Part shown: piece by piece, positions 24,501 through 52,339 of the stretch | How positions within the stretch are numbered: position 1 is the stretch's first letter | Layout: the number at the start of each line of letters is the position of its first letter | Assembly (NCBI GenBank): GCA_964019165.1 | Contig: OZ025267.1 | Span: 7,561,148 to 7,625,147, forward strand | DNA length: 64,000 bases | Origin: Mastigias papua | Taxonomy: Eukaryota > Cnidaria > Scyphozoa > Rhizostomeae > Mastigiidae | Direction of reading: 5' to 3' | The notes under the pieces: model-generated | Databases searched by the model: none | What the model was told of the DNA's origin: nothing | The model's input: only the letters and a program-made list of their open reading frames with translations | Translations under genes and position numbers: made by a program

Positions 24501-25870
24501 AAAAGATGAATGGAGAAGGCGTATGTTTTTGCCTTAATACGTTTTTATCAATTGCATGCTTTTGTCTTTATTTTCTGTTTGTCACGACTTACGGCACTTT
24601 CTCTGGTGTGTTTGATTATATTTATGCGAACCTGCCAAGGAAGGGTCAAATCATCTTTGCCATTTTTGCTGGTATTGCCAATGTAGTGTTAGTGAACTCT
24701 TTCATTGATGGAAGATTGACAAGGTTGATGAGTTTTTCCTATATTGCATTTGATATATTGATCAATGAGACCTGAATACTATTCCTTCACCTTAGAAGCA
24801 TTGCTATCTTGTGGATTCTTAGACTCTTTTTCACTAGAATGCACAAAACACTTCACAAACTTAGTTTCAAGGCGATGATTGTGTTTGAAGCGTCGATGTG
24901 ATATCTCGAAAAGATGAGTGTAGAATGTAATGAAAGTGTGTACAATAGATAGAACGATATTCATTAGTCAGGTAGGCGGGAAAGTGAATGATTCGTGGCT
25001 GATGTAGATTTATTAAAATTTACTGAACAAGAAGTCTTTTAGTAAGAATTTAATTATAGAAAAGGAAAATGGAAAGGCAGTTATATGTTAGGTAGACACT
25101 TCTTCTAGTACTCTTTAGATATATAGAGCCCAATGTAAAATATTAAATTTTTTGCATTTAATCTACAGATGGAGGCAAATTCTTCAGAAATTGATAGGGT
25201 CTATGAACAGGGGCTCTTATTTAGAAGAAAACCAACCAAAGGAGGTGATTCTAAGAAATCTCATAATGTTTTGAAGTATTGGGTTGTTGGGTGAGTTCAC
25301 TTTTTATATATCTACTTCTTTTCACTGTGAGACATCTTAATTATTTCTTACAAGGATTTTACTGGTTACATACAGTAAATAATCAAATCATGTCCCTTCG
25401 AAAAGTTTCCGCCACTCGAATAGGCTCCCATTCTAGAACTTTGAATTTTGATAAGCTCCCCCTTCAAATATACCACAGAAAATGATGATGAAGACCTTGT
25501 TATAGACTGATGCTTCTATTTATATCATGCTTTTTGCATCATGGAAAAGAAATTTTGAAAATTAGTTTGATTTGGCATTTGCCAGATAATTTTACAAGCC
25601 CCCCTCAAATAAGCCCTTCCCACGTATAAGCTCCTATCCAAAAATATGAAAATATATTATCCCTGGCAAACAGAGGTACACGTGACTTCTTTACAGCATT
25701 ATGAGACAAACGCAAGGTTGCCTTTTATTAACATTTTCATTTGTACGAATTTTTATTTTAGACGAAGGTTGATGGATTCAACTCGAGAGTTCTTTGTTTG
25801 TTTTCATGATGGCCTGCCTCAGTCTGCAATTGAACTCGCTTTCAAATTTGGGTTTGGAACAATTATTTGA
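3052..25870 (+). CDS. INTU: inturned, planar cell polarity effector (19 coding exons)
   Basis: INTU works with FUZ and WDPCP (CPLANE) at the ciliary base; INTU-FUZ is a Rab23 exchange factor. Exons: 3052-3209, 7651-8222, 9325-9410, 10440-10613, 12096-12211, 12964-13053, 13699-13776, 14469-14631, 16603-16656, 17652-17714, 18113-18238, 18849-18944, 19744-19793, 20145-20249, 21570-21736, 22125-22329, 24328-24520, 25169-25290, 25762-25870. Phases agree throughout: 2727 nt, 908 aa (human about 942). Order: acidic/serine N-terminus with WFRYILEDGSLFYLE; PDZ around residues 180-275; longin-type segments (RGLFLTLSDLMPSVTGTEL, RRLYTNLGSCLFYKG, HLPDDDLIDA); a serine-rich linker at about 645-770; and a C-terminal longin ending FHDGLPQSAIELAFKFGFGTII. 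The first in-frame ATG after a divergent stretch was taken as start. Weakest junctions: donor GTTAGT after 13776, and the short 54-nt exon. Confidence 0.93.
5287..5500. mobile_element. hAT-like non-autonomous remnant
   Basis: In INTU intron 1. The left edge (AGGCATGTCCAAGG) and right edge (TTGGATGCCT) are imperfect inverted repeats. The interior has the 'ggcctatgggcc' style of text seen in hAT-type non-autonomous elements. No clean 8-bp target duplication was found, so the boundaries are approximate. Confidence 0.4.
6560..6725. repeat. dispersed repeat, copy A (related to 14815-14965)
   Basis: Shares the block CACTCAAAAGTC and the following TTCGGCAC with 14930-14950, and a looser match upstream (GATAAAAGTTG versus GTAAAAGTTGCC). 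Both copies are in INTU introns (1 and 8). No terminal repeats or coding are visible, so the class is unknown. Confidence 0.45.
7141..7429. mobile_element. MITE with long, nearly perfect terminal inverted repeats
   Basis: The first 24 bases (AGGGGTCAGTCATTTATAAC and on) recur exactly inverted at the right end (7406-7429). The inverted match continues for about 46 bases with a few mismatches. The element is 289 bp, has no transposase, and ends about 220 bp before INTU exon 2. The interior repeats a 'GGGGTATGAAAACTTTT' theme several times. An unambiguous target duplication was not seen, so the superfamily is open. Confidence 0.8.
8304..8386. repeat. (GATT)n then (GGAT)n microsatellite
   Basis: About 14 GATT units followed by about five GGAT units, in INTU intron 2. 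Degenerate GATT-like sequence continues to about 8580, suggesting an older, longer array. Confidence 0.9.
8872..8955. repeat. G/C-rich interspersed fragment
   Basis: A GC-rich block (GGGGGGGCCAGAGGGGCCATG, then GGCCCCCACTTTTTAGCAAA) in AT-rich intron 2. The abrupt composition change suggests a transposon fragment, but no termini can be defined. Confidence 0.3.
9490..9610. repeat. (AC)n microsatellite with (GC)n tail
   Basis: A pure AC run of about 90 bp, then ATACACACAC and a CG/CACG run. It lies in INTU intron 3, 80 bp after the donor at 9410. Confidence 0.97.
9862..10215. repeat. degenerate (CCA/CAT)n array interrupted by a hairpin element
   Basis: A triplet-rich tract (CCACCATCACC style) runs from about 9862 to 10010 and resumes from about 10151. 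Between the two halves sits a short element bounded by inverted arms at 10012-10036 and 10129-10150. Confidence 0.8.
10012..10150. mobile_element. small MITE-like hairpin in the CCA/CAT array
   Basis: The left arm (TATATAACCAGCATAGTGGA and on) and the right arm (ATTTGTCCACTATGCTTATA and on) are inverted copies over about 22 bases. The interior holds the short palindrome CCCCAATTGGGG. At 139 bp with no coding it fits a small non-autonomous transposon inserted in a microsatellite. Confidence 0.6.
14815..14965. repeat. dispersed repeat, copy B (related to 6560-6725)
   Basis: Contains CACTCAAAAGTC followed by TTCGGCAC, as in the copy near 6700. It lies in INTU intron 8. No termini are defined. 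Confidence 0.4.
16993..17570. mobile_element. MITE carrying an internal minisatellite
   Basis: In the INTU intron after the exon ending at 16656. The left end (AGGGCCTCTCTGTTTATATG and on through GAGAAAACA and CAGCCCAC) is matched inverted at the right end (GGGCTATGTTTTCTCTTATA and on to CCCCC). Both ends abut TA, consistent with a Tc1/mariner-type target duplication. The interior is built from GGTTTGCC/GGCAAACC blocks in both orientations plus a tandem array at 17040-17216. No transposase is present. The element is about 578 bp. Confidence 0.7.
17040..17216. repeat. 17-bp minisatellite
   Basis: About ten tandem copies of a 17-bp unit, GGTTTGCCAAGGCACTC. Variants carry AAGCC for AAGGC, TTGTC for TTGCC, or CAGTT for CGGTT. 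It lies wholly inside the MITE at 16993-17570, so it probably expanded from an element-internal sequence. The 159-codon frame across it is only translation of the repeat. Confidence 0.95.
20315..20590 (+). mobile_element. tRNA-derived SINE
   Basis: In an INTU intron. An A-box-like element (GTGGTTAGAGCA, around 20332) and a B box (GGTTCGAGCG, 20369-20378) are spaced as in RNA polymerase III promoters. They are followed by a body with AAATGGGTACCTGGTGG and GTTAAAGGCG and a tail block AACAGGCACTCCCCAA. A second copy of the same architecture lies inverted at 31472-31712. The tRNA part does not fold as an intact tRNA gene, so this is a SINE. Confidence 0.75.
21833..21965. repeat. degenerate (ATC/ATT)n tract
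   Basis: Imperfect CAT/CAA/ATT triplets in the INTU intron before the exon at 22125. No flanking element is evident. Confidence 0.8.
23469..24145. mobile_element. MITE or deletion derivative with CGTATTTCC ends
   Basis: The left terminus (CGTATTTCCTGGAAAAAGCG, then CCC) and right terminus (GGGCGCTTTTTAGAGGAAAT, then ACG) are inverted copies with two mismatches. The interior near both ends has CCACCCTCGAAAAA-type blocks. A minus-strand frame of 114 codons at 23974-23630 fills much of the interior. It has no motif I can name, but might be a decayed piece of the parent element's transposase. It lies in the INTU intron before the exon at 24328. Confidence 0.65.
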
Positions 25871-26577
25871 ACTATTAGTTTTCTCCTCAGCTTTTAATGA
25901 TGAGTATTTTATCAATTCTTATTATTTCTAGCTCACATCTGGTCGTCAGAATAGTGTTTTTGCATCAAAATGTTTCAGTAGCTGATAGGCGAGTTTTTGG
26001 AGGCAATTGAGACAGCATAAGTCCTCAGAATTGCATTACTTTCATATAATGGTTGGCATCTATATCTGTGATATTGCGTGTGCTTTTCAATTCTCTTCCC
26101 ATCTTTTCTTCTCATTGAGCCGAATCCTGCTACACAAAGTGTTGAACGATGTCCATTTTTCCCAGCTTGCACTCTTTTAAAGTTTCTTGCCGCATGTCAT
26201 TGGCAAATCTTAAAAGACACGATTGAAACCATGAGGATTTGTGGAATATTACGCTATATTTGGGAGCGTGCCCTTTGCGGTGTATCACCGTTATCAACGC
26301 ATAGTTCGTTTTAACAGGACTAGGCAAACTCGAAAGTTAGTAAAGGATAAGTGGAAGCAGGAAATATGTTAACTTAGAGAGGTCAATAGGGTAGTATTTG
26401 TAAGCCACGTCACATTTGACTCAACATAGGAACTCATGTAGCCATTAGCCTTTGTCGTTAGCCATAAATATTTCCAGTTTTATCAATGTATTATACTAGG
26501 TTTGGTATGTAAATATATTTGTAAATCTCGAGGGAAGTATTTTATCGACGGTTGTATATTGTAAATAGATTTTTATG

Positions 26578-26806
26578 CAATACAATATAGGTTTAGTGAA
26601 TGTTGTCATAGAATTTTCGTTATATTTTTGTGGAACGTTGTTAGACATCATTTATTATTTTGCAGTTACCTGTCTCAATAGCTCCTTGTTCAACAATACA
26701 ATATAGGTTTAGTCAATGTTGTCATAGAATTTTTGCGATATTTTCATGGAACTTTTTTAGACATCATTTGTTCTTTTGCAGTTGTCTATCTCAATGACTC
26801 CTTCTC
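26578..26806. repeat. 116-bp direct tandem duplication
   Basis: Two adjacent copies (26578-26693 and 26694 to about 26806). Each begins CAATACAATATAGGTTTAGT and contains TTGTCATAGAATTTT, TTAGACATCATTT and a TTTTGCAGTT block, with scattered substitutions. It lies about 700 bp after the INTU stop, possibly within its 3' UTR. Confidence 0.9.
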
Positions 26807-27194
26807 CTTTTCATAAAGCTCCCTAGCTAGCTTACTCTTGTTGAGTACCGAATAAACATCCCCTCGAAGATTGTTAGTTTTTGAATTTTTGTCAACCCCC
26901 TGCATTTATTCCAACTCTCCACTTGTTTATGTTAAGGCCTTTATCAGTGAAATTGTGTGTCTTCCCAGAACCTGTTTTCATTTAATTAGAGATCAAGAAG
27001 CCAGTTATGTTGTAATAACTATTATTGTCTTTGCTTTGTACTAACACTTAATAAAAAGAAGTTTCAAAATTTATATTAAGCCTCATAGAATAACTGATGG
27101 AGTAAAAGCATCACCTTTACGATCCTAAGTAGATGCGGTAAACTAGAAAAGGAAGACACAATCTCTTATATTTAGAGCGATTTCTAGGACTTTT

Positions 27195-27470
27195 CTTACG
27201 GGGGGGGGGGGGTGTGAAAACAAATACAGTTGAAGATTTTAGTGCAGGGAGCATGAAAGTACAAGGCAACTCTTGGACCTGAACCAGGTTTGTTGATATT
27301 TTTTAATTGCTTACTATCCTCGAGTACTGAATAATCGGGGTGGGAATAAACAGGAGGAGGTGGGAATTAACGGGTTGAGGACCAATAAACGGGAGGAGGT
27401 GGGAAAAATGGTAGGGGGTTTGAATATTTTCTAAAAATTAATAATTGGCAGGTCGGAACAAATAAAAGGG
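27195..27470. repeat. G-rich degenerate tandem region
   Basis: A run of about 13 G near 27200, then from 27330 repeated GGAGGAGGTGGGAA and AATAAACGGG-like units with substitutions. It could form G-quadruplexes on the plus strand. No element termini were recognised. Confidence 0.5.
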
Positions 27471-28992
27471 GTGGAGAATAGAGCCTATGGATATTGCGAG
27501 GCATAACTTTGGAAGACACACTAATCCTTAATGAGAATCTATGTTCACCTACTGTACATAAAGTATTATCGCATTGCGGAGTGCACTGTGGGGGAGGAGC
27601 CCACAGGGGACTGTCAAGGTTAAAAGTTGTTTTGTAGCGGGAAAGTGATATGGTAGGATCTTATCATTATTCTGTTGTTACATGTGAGGAAAGGTGTTGA
27701 AGGAAGTAGTTAATCGACGCATTTAAGGAAGGAAAGAATCCTAGTACATATCGGTATGCTATATATATCGCTGTTTTTAGTTGTGTTCATCGTTTTACTT
27801 TGAAATATAGGTATAGAAGGAACCTATTTTTGACTGCCCCTGAGGTAGGCCTATGATATATCAACCCCTCCCCATCTTTTTGACTTACTGAGTTCAGCAA
27901 TATAGCATACTCTTTGAAGGCCCTAGAATTATTCATTCATTTTTGGAACTTCTATGTCCAATAACTTAGTGCATATTGGCTTCTCACAATTTCATTAGGG
28001 GAAGCCAGTACAATGTTATCCGGGGAATTTGCAAAGTATTGAATTTCGAAAGTTTTTAATTAATTGTTTGTTCTTATTTCCTTGTGTGGACACTAGAGTT
28101 GACAATTGCTGTTGTCTTCTCTTTATTTTAATTTCCGTTTCCATGTCAAACAATAAGTTATAGGCGTTTATTTGCCATTAAGGAATTGTTTCGTCCATAG
28201 CATTAGCGTACAAAGTCCATAGGCTACAACGTTAGGCCTAAGAGAGAATAAAAATAAGCTTCAGTTTTCAGTTTTCCAGTTTTCATTGATTTATCAATTA
28301 ATCTTAAATACAATCTATCATACATTACAGTTACACTACAGCTAATTACAGACAAAAAAAATATAAATTACATTCAAAATTTAAACTGCATTTAACATTG
28401 ATTACATTTTACACAAAAGGGATGATAACATTTTACAAGGTTGTATTTAAGATTAATTGACTAAGGAGGAACTCTCTAAATAGATAAACTAATCGACAGA
28501 GAGCCCCCCTCCATTAAAAACAAAGAAAACTAAGAGAATTTCATTAAAAAAACAACCAACCAGATGTTTTCTTATCAAGTAGCAATGAGGGCTTCTCATC
28601 AATCTTTGAAGTGGGCTGAGCGAACTGTCGTAATACTTTTCAACTATGTTATTATCTGTATAAAGCATAAGAAATTCACCATAATATTTGTTACTATATG
28701 CTAGGGAAAATTAGTAGTTCTTTCTTAGCGGCAACTCTATTGGTTGTAGAATACTGTAAACTTGAAAAGGTGTGTGTGCCCACTGTGCATGTAAACCTCA
28801 CACCTTAGATTCATTCAGTTTTTCTTGCCTTTAAACCAAGTTAACATAAAAATAGGTCATTTTACTATAGTATCCCTGCATGTTACTGCCAGAATTGCTA
28901 AAAACAAACCATCTCATGCACTGCTCATACTACTGTGCTTAGAAAGAGAGTAGTCCACACCAGATATGTCTGGCTTAGGTTGCATGGAATGC

Positions 28993-29114
<122 letters not shown>

Positions 29115-29198
29115 TGACTGAGTGTGTGTGCGCTATTATTTAAAAATCAGAATTTTTACAAGATGGTATGTTTATCTAGTTTAAGCTAGTAAAGTTGA

Positions 29199-29462
29199 CA
29201 GGGGTCACCTAACTTTTTTGCAGTGGACCAGATAACTGAAAGAATTTCTAGTGTGGCCCACATGATTGCCCTGCTCAATACAGTGACAAAGCCAGCTCTT
29301 GAAAATGTGGGGGAGGGGATAATTTTGAGTAGCAACATTTTACACCTGTTTACTTAACCATAAAACATTCAAAAGAACTAGTACTCTAACATCATTGGAA
29401 GACCTGGTGGAATGTTGTTGTGGGCCAGATGCAGCCTCCTGGCTGCAGTTATGTGACCGCTG
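29199..29462. mobile_element. hAT-like non-autonomous element
   Basis: The left end CAGGGGTCACCTAAC and right end GTTATGTGACCGCTG are imperfect inverted repeats in the usual hAT style (CAG...GGTCAC). The inner flanks read GTGGACCAG and GTGGGCCAGATGCAGCC, typical of hAT MITEs. It is 264 bp with no transposase and ends about 55 bp before the first coding exon of CWH43. An 8-bp target duplication is not clear. Confidence 0.55.
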
Positions 29463-29520
29463 ATTTAGTTGAGTGATAGTTATCATTATCAATATTTGTT
29501 TTGTGTATTGTCTTGCAGAA

Positions 29521-47978
<18,458 letters not shown>

Positions 47979-49367
47979 AGCAGAACCTTTATCAGGACTG
48001 GACAGATGGCCTGATCATTGAAATGGTGACTATGGTGGAGAAGGGTTGTTCATCTGGTACACAAACAACACAACTTTTGCCTTTCTGCTGACACATCATC
48101 TGATCAAGATACAGATAAACTTATGCATATATTGGCAAAAAAGCAGGATAATGCCTGGTTTGTTCATGAACGGGTAGAGACCCTACCACAACAGGAAGTA
48201 ACTAAAGGTTATCATAGAACCAAAAACGTCCTTGCAAATAGTTGCGTATTTTATCCTTAGCATCAACAAGAATTGAACTAGGCCAGGGTGCCTTTTTGAA
48301 TTGTACTTCAGTTGTATATTTTTTGTGCTCTGGAATATTGCTGATAATATTATTCCCATTTGTAATACATTATAAATTCTTTTAGATATGGAGCTTGTAC
48401 CACAGTTTTGATTCTTTTTGAGTGAGGCTTTTCTGTTTTTAAAACAGTAGATAAAGTTCAACCCAGTTTCAATTATTGTAGTATTGACAAAGTCTGTAGC
48501 TGCATTTATAACAATTCAAAGGTTGTGAGAAAGTTGAAAGGTTTGACATGAGTTGTGCATAGTTTTGTAGAGCTAGCATATATTTTAGGTATGCACTGAT
48601 AATGTGTAATATTCTCCTTTGCATATCACATGAAGATCTCATAAACATAGTAAGGCATACTATCTCTCACATACACAAGAGGTAAGTTTCTTTTCCCCAT
48701 TTAACTAACTGTAGTTCTGTTCCACCTCAAACATCCCAGGAAGCTTTATAGAAACAGCCTTTTGCTACATACAGAATTGTTTCACTAGCGACAAATAGTT
48801 TTAAGATTTACTCTAAGTAACTGAAGTAGGTGTAACAATAAACAAGCAAAAGATTTTTCAAGTTCTACATGAGCACCCACATGTAATTTTTGCATGCAAA
48901 GTATGCTTTTTGACAAAAAGGAAATGAGTATAGAAAAATCTCATTTATGTTCATAGTGAGGGACAAAATAGCTACCTTATTCTTGGAAAATGGCAAGAAA
49001 ACACATGTGCATTGGAAGGCATTTCAAAAGAACCAACACTAACCACAGTCACTACTGGTAAGTACCTACTATCATCTTCTAATGGCTGTTTTAATTTAAT
49101 TTATCTTCCTATCACTGTTCTACAAATGAGGAAAATGACTAACCCCTAGCCAGCAACCCAAATGGGCCCCACAGCCTTAACTCTGGTATGAGAAGATCTG
49201 TAGAAGAAACCTCGGCAACCACTGATTTGGAAGAGAGCAAAATAAGGAGGCAAAAATTTAATTGGATTCATTTCATTGCTAGCTTTTTAATTTCTACTCA
49301 TGTACTATACTTTAACCAGGATAGGGCAAGATCCATCTCCCCACTTTGTGTCAAATTTTTCTGTTTT
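47979..49367. other. interval between the convergent 3' ends of CWH43 and ATOX1
   Basis: No gene supported. Both 3' UTRs must lie here. An exon-like 104-nt stretch at 48958-49061 (open, preceded by TTCATAG, followed by GTAAGT) could not be joined to anything. The rest shows no repeat with clear ends. Confidence 0.45.
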
Positions 49368-50591
49368 TCAAGCTGTTCCAATAAAGGTTGTTTTCTTTCC
49401 AGTTTTTGAAATTGTTGCCAAAAGTTCATCTGATGAAAGATCACTTTCTACCCATACCCTTTGCTTTTCAAGACTTATTTCAAAACTGCTAACACCTATG
49501 GAGAAAAATTTCCAGGTATTAGCTTTCTAAGGTATCTGTCTACATGTACATGAAATAATCTGATTGTTCAAGTACATCTCCATTTAAAGAAGTTTACATG
49601 ATGATATCATATACATATTTAAAAATAATATATTTAAAAATTTCAGTTGCTTAGGGCTGCAAATGAAATTTGAAAGTTTACCTACCATTTACCAAACAGT
49701 GTCATTAATATTTTTTTATCTCCACTGAAGGGTAGCTTTCTTCCCATGCCATCAGGAGCTACAATCTACTTTACTGACAATCTTCTACATTTTATGTTTC
49801 CTCTACTTCATCCATGATTAAAATTTGAAATAAACTGTTGGTACTTTAATAGATTTCACTAAAGCCATTTAAAGTACCCTGAATCGGGGGACGGGGAATC
49901 AATTACTGCTAGAACGATTTCTATTTGCAATTCCTGTATACATACCTGCTTTCTTTTTGAGAACCCTTTCAACAGCCCCTGAGCATCCTCCACATGTCAT
50001 CTCAACTTCAAACTCGTGCTGAAAAACATAGAAAGCCTAGATAAACGTTGGCTATGGACGTGTGCAATGGTGCAATCAAGTCGAGCAACATTTGAGAAAT
50101 CATACACCATGTTTTATAAATAGTGATATAATTATGAAGTAGTTGACTTGATCACAATGTTTGATCCGTAATGAACAACTTTCTACCTCACTAATGACTT
50201 TGTATAATTTATTTCGAGACAAAAAGGACTTTTGATCTCCTAATCAATTATGAAGAGATTGCTACAACACATCAGAAACTTCCTGGTGGTTCATCTAATA
50301 GCTATTTTGTGCCATAGCATTATGAAACGTCATGAATGCTTACCTTGTCCAGTACACTGGTAATAGATAGTTTATTGTGGCTTACAATGAACAGTGAAAC
50401 AATTTTTGACTTACTTTTGGCATTTTGTCGAATGGTTTCAATTACTTCCTTGGCTTCTCTAGCAAAGTGGTATCCTTTGTTAGACGCTGGTTGCCAGATT
50501 TCGGTAGTGTAGCTCCTCCATCGCGACATATTATGGTCTACCCAGAAACTGATCGCATAATCTACCCCAATGAGATAAAGCAACTTACCAT
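49368..50591 (-). CDS. ATOX1: ATOX1 copper chaperone (three exons)
   Basis: A cytosolic metallochaperone that carries Cu(I) to ATP7-type copper ATPases in the secretory pathway. Exons on the minus strand: 50591-50589 (the ATG alone, then GTAAGTTG), 50018-49946 and 49495-49368. Splicing is in phase (3+73+128 = 204 nt) and gives 67 aa, against 68 in human. Exon 2 encodes HEFEVEMTCGGCSGAVERVL with the copper-binding MTCGGC (MxCxxC). Exon 3 gives the second half of the beta-alpha-beta-beta-alpha-beta fold, with SSDELLATISKTGKKTTFIG including the conserved TGK lysine. Vertebrate ATOX1 also has a minimal first coding exon, which supports the one-codon exon; that start is the least certain part. Confidence 0.9.
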
Positions 50592-51429
50592 ATCGTCATA
50601 ATTTCATGATTTCTTACATTTGAAATTCAAACCCCGTTTGAGGTAACATCATAACTTCCCTCATACTTATGCGAAACTGCTTTCGAGTGTTCTCCGCGAC
50701 CTTTCAATTTCTACTGACCATTTCCTATTGTTGCCTTTTACCCGTTTTTTCTTGTAAAAGTAATTTTTTTGTAAGAAAGCCGCACTCAGCTGCTCAAAAC
50801 GTTGAGAACGTTCGGTAATGCATTGTTAACACCTAAGAGGGTTGACAAGTTGAAGCACAATTGACATTTCAATATTCCCTCAAGCCCGTAGTCTCACTTG
50901 GTCAATTTGCAAAGTTTCAGTACTAAAATCATGAAAAAAGCTGAGAAAGTTTCACTACTCGGTAAAAAAGCCTGTCTTACAAAAAACGTTTATCCCAGAA
51001 AGTAGTTGACTTGCAGATGACAAATTCAGAATTAAGTAATTCTGAAAGAAGTGAATAAGTTATCACCCCACTTTTTTGGTTAAGCCTGACCTATCTACTA
51101 TCTGGTTGAGTGTGACTCACTCACTACCCACCAAGTAGCAAAAGGGCACCAGGCAGGGGTGGTGCAAGGAATTTTCTGGCGGAGGAGCTGACTCTTCCGA
51201 AGGGGGATTAAGATACAATTAACAGAGCACTAGAACTGCTAAAATACCTGCGAGAAAAGAGTTCATCACCTTTCGGCGAGAGGACTAGTATGCTTCCCTG
51301 GTGCCACCCCTGTTGCCAGGTGGCAACACGTGGAAGATAAAAGCGGAGAGAGGAAGTTGCCATCCTGCCTCAATATGTTTACGGTCAAGGCACCCTGAAC
51401 GCACGAAGTCCTATATAGGTTGTACTTTT
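50592..51429. other. upstream region of ATOX1
   Basis: Should contain the ATOX1 promoter and 5' UTR (read leftwards). No TATA box was recognised near 50592-50700. From about 51290 a decayed SINE-like fragment begins. Confidence 0.4.
51290..51400. repeat. decayed SINE-like fragment
   Basis: CCAGGTGGCAACACGTGGAAGA, and the AAAAGC that follows, resembles the SINE body (ACCAGGTGGCAACACCTTGG, then GATAAAGGAAG, read on the minus strand at 31580). The promoter part is not recognisable. Confidence 0.35.
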
Positions 51430-51767
51430 ATCTGGGCTCATCACCACCATCATCATAATCTCTTTTCTTCTTCTTCTGTCCCGTCGTCACTTCCTTTACG
51501 GGGCCTTCGAGTGACTCTGGGGTCAGTGTACCACCAGCCAATTATTAAGTGATTGAGTGAGCTATACTCCATCTACACTGTTGCCCCTACTATTACTAGA
51601 ACCGCAGCGTGGGCCGCTGAGCCTGTTATTCACTGACGGGCCTGTTAAACAGTTTGCCACAAGTCATTAACATCTGCTCCAGTTTCTGAATCTTCAACAA
51701 ATGAATCGCTATCAAAAGTTAAGGGCAATGTCTCCCTGTGCCAACTCACCAACTCGAGGAGGGCTAG
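51430..51767. repeat. (ATC)n-associated repeat family, copy 3
   Basis: A CATCACCACCATCATCATAA tract and a TCTTCTTCTT run, then a body with CTTCCTTTACGGGGCC, TGACTCTGGGGTCAGTGTAC, CATTAACATCTGCTCCAG and AATGAATCGCTATCAAAAGTT, ending GGGCTAGCC directly against a long (ATC)n array. It has the same order as copies 1 and 2 and is the longest of the three. Confidence 0.7.
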
Positions 51768-51915
51768 CCATCATCATCATCGTCATCGCCGTCATCATCG
51801 TCATTGTCATCATCATCATCATCATCATCGTCATCATCGTCATCATCGTCATTGTCATCATCATCGTCATCATCATCATCATCGTCGTCGTCATCATCAT
51901 CATCATCATCATCAT
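51768..51915. repeat. (ATC)n array, left of the BEL insertion
   Basis: ATC/GTC triplets for about 150 bp, interrupted by the 5' LTR at 51916 and resuming after the 3' LTR at 58052. The two parts were one array before insertion. Confidence 0.95.
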
Positions 51916-52296
51916 TGTTTCCTTGAATGAACTCTAATTATGATTATGATTGATGATTTCCATATTTGGACACTCAGAGCGCGTGTTGTAAAAAAACGTT
52001 GTGCTACACGGGAAGCAAGATACGAGGAATAAGTCTGATTACTGCTGTTATTAATGATAATTATAAAGGACTTCTACGGAATCACCATTAAGTAAGTTTA
52101 TATATTGATTGTCCTCGCTAGTTCATGTTTTGTTTTATTTCCGTTCGTTATGTTTATTGCTGTTACACTAGGCCAGAGATTTACATTTTACTAATTTGTA
52201 TTTTTATTCACTTTATTTCAGATCGAAAAGATTATTAGCTTATTAGTTTATACGATCCAGTGTTTCATTGGAGTCCTTTATCTGTATAACGATACA
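51916..52296 (+). repeat. 5' LTR of the BEL element
   Basis: 381 bp, TGTTTCC...GATACA. A TATAAA box lies at 52062-52067, giving an expected transcription start near 52090-52095. An AGTAAGTTTA at about 52091 and a TTTATTTCAGATCG at about 52220 look like a splice donor and acceptor. Whether they are used is unknown. Confidence 0.97.
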
Positions 52297-52339
52297 CAAA
52301 ATTCGATTTAATGATTCGTCGAAGCATCTGGATAAGAAA

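Noticed and set aside
24521..24775. Hydrophobic extension read past the INTU donor at 24520
   Set aside because: A good GTATGT donor and an in-phase downstream exon with clear homology show this is intron that happens to be open.
49403..49515. Plus-strand exon reading FEIVAKSSSDERS
   Set aside because: It is the antisense shadow of ATOX1 exon 3, which has clear homology and correct phase.
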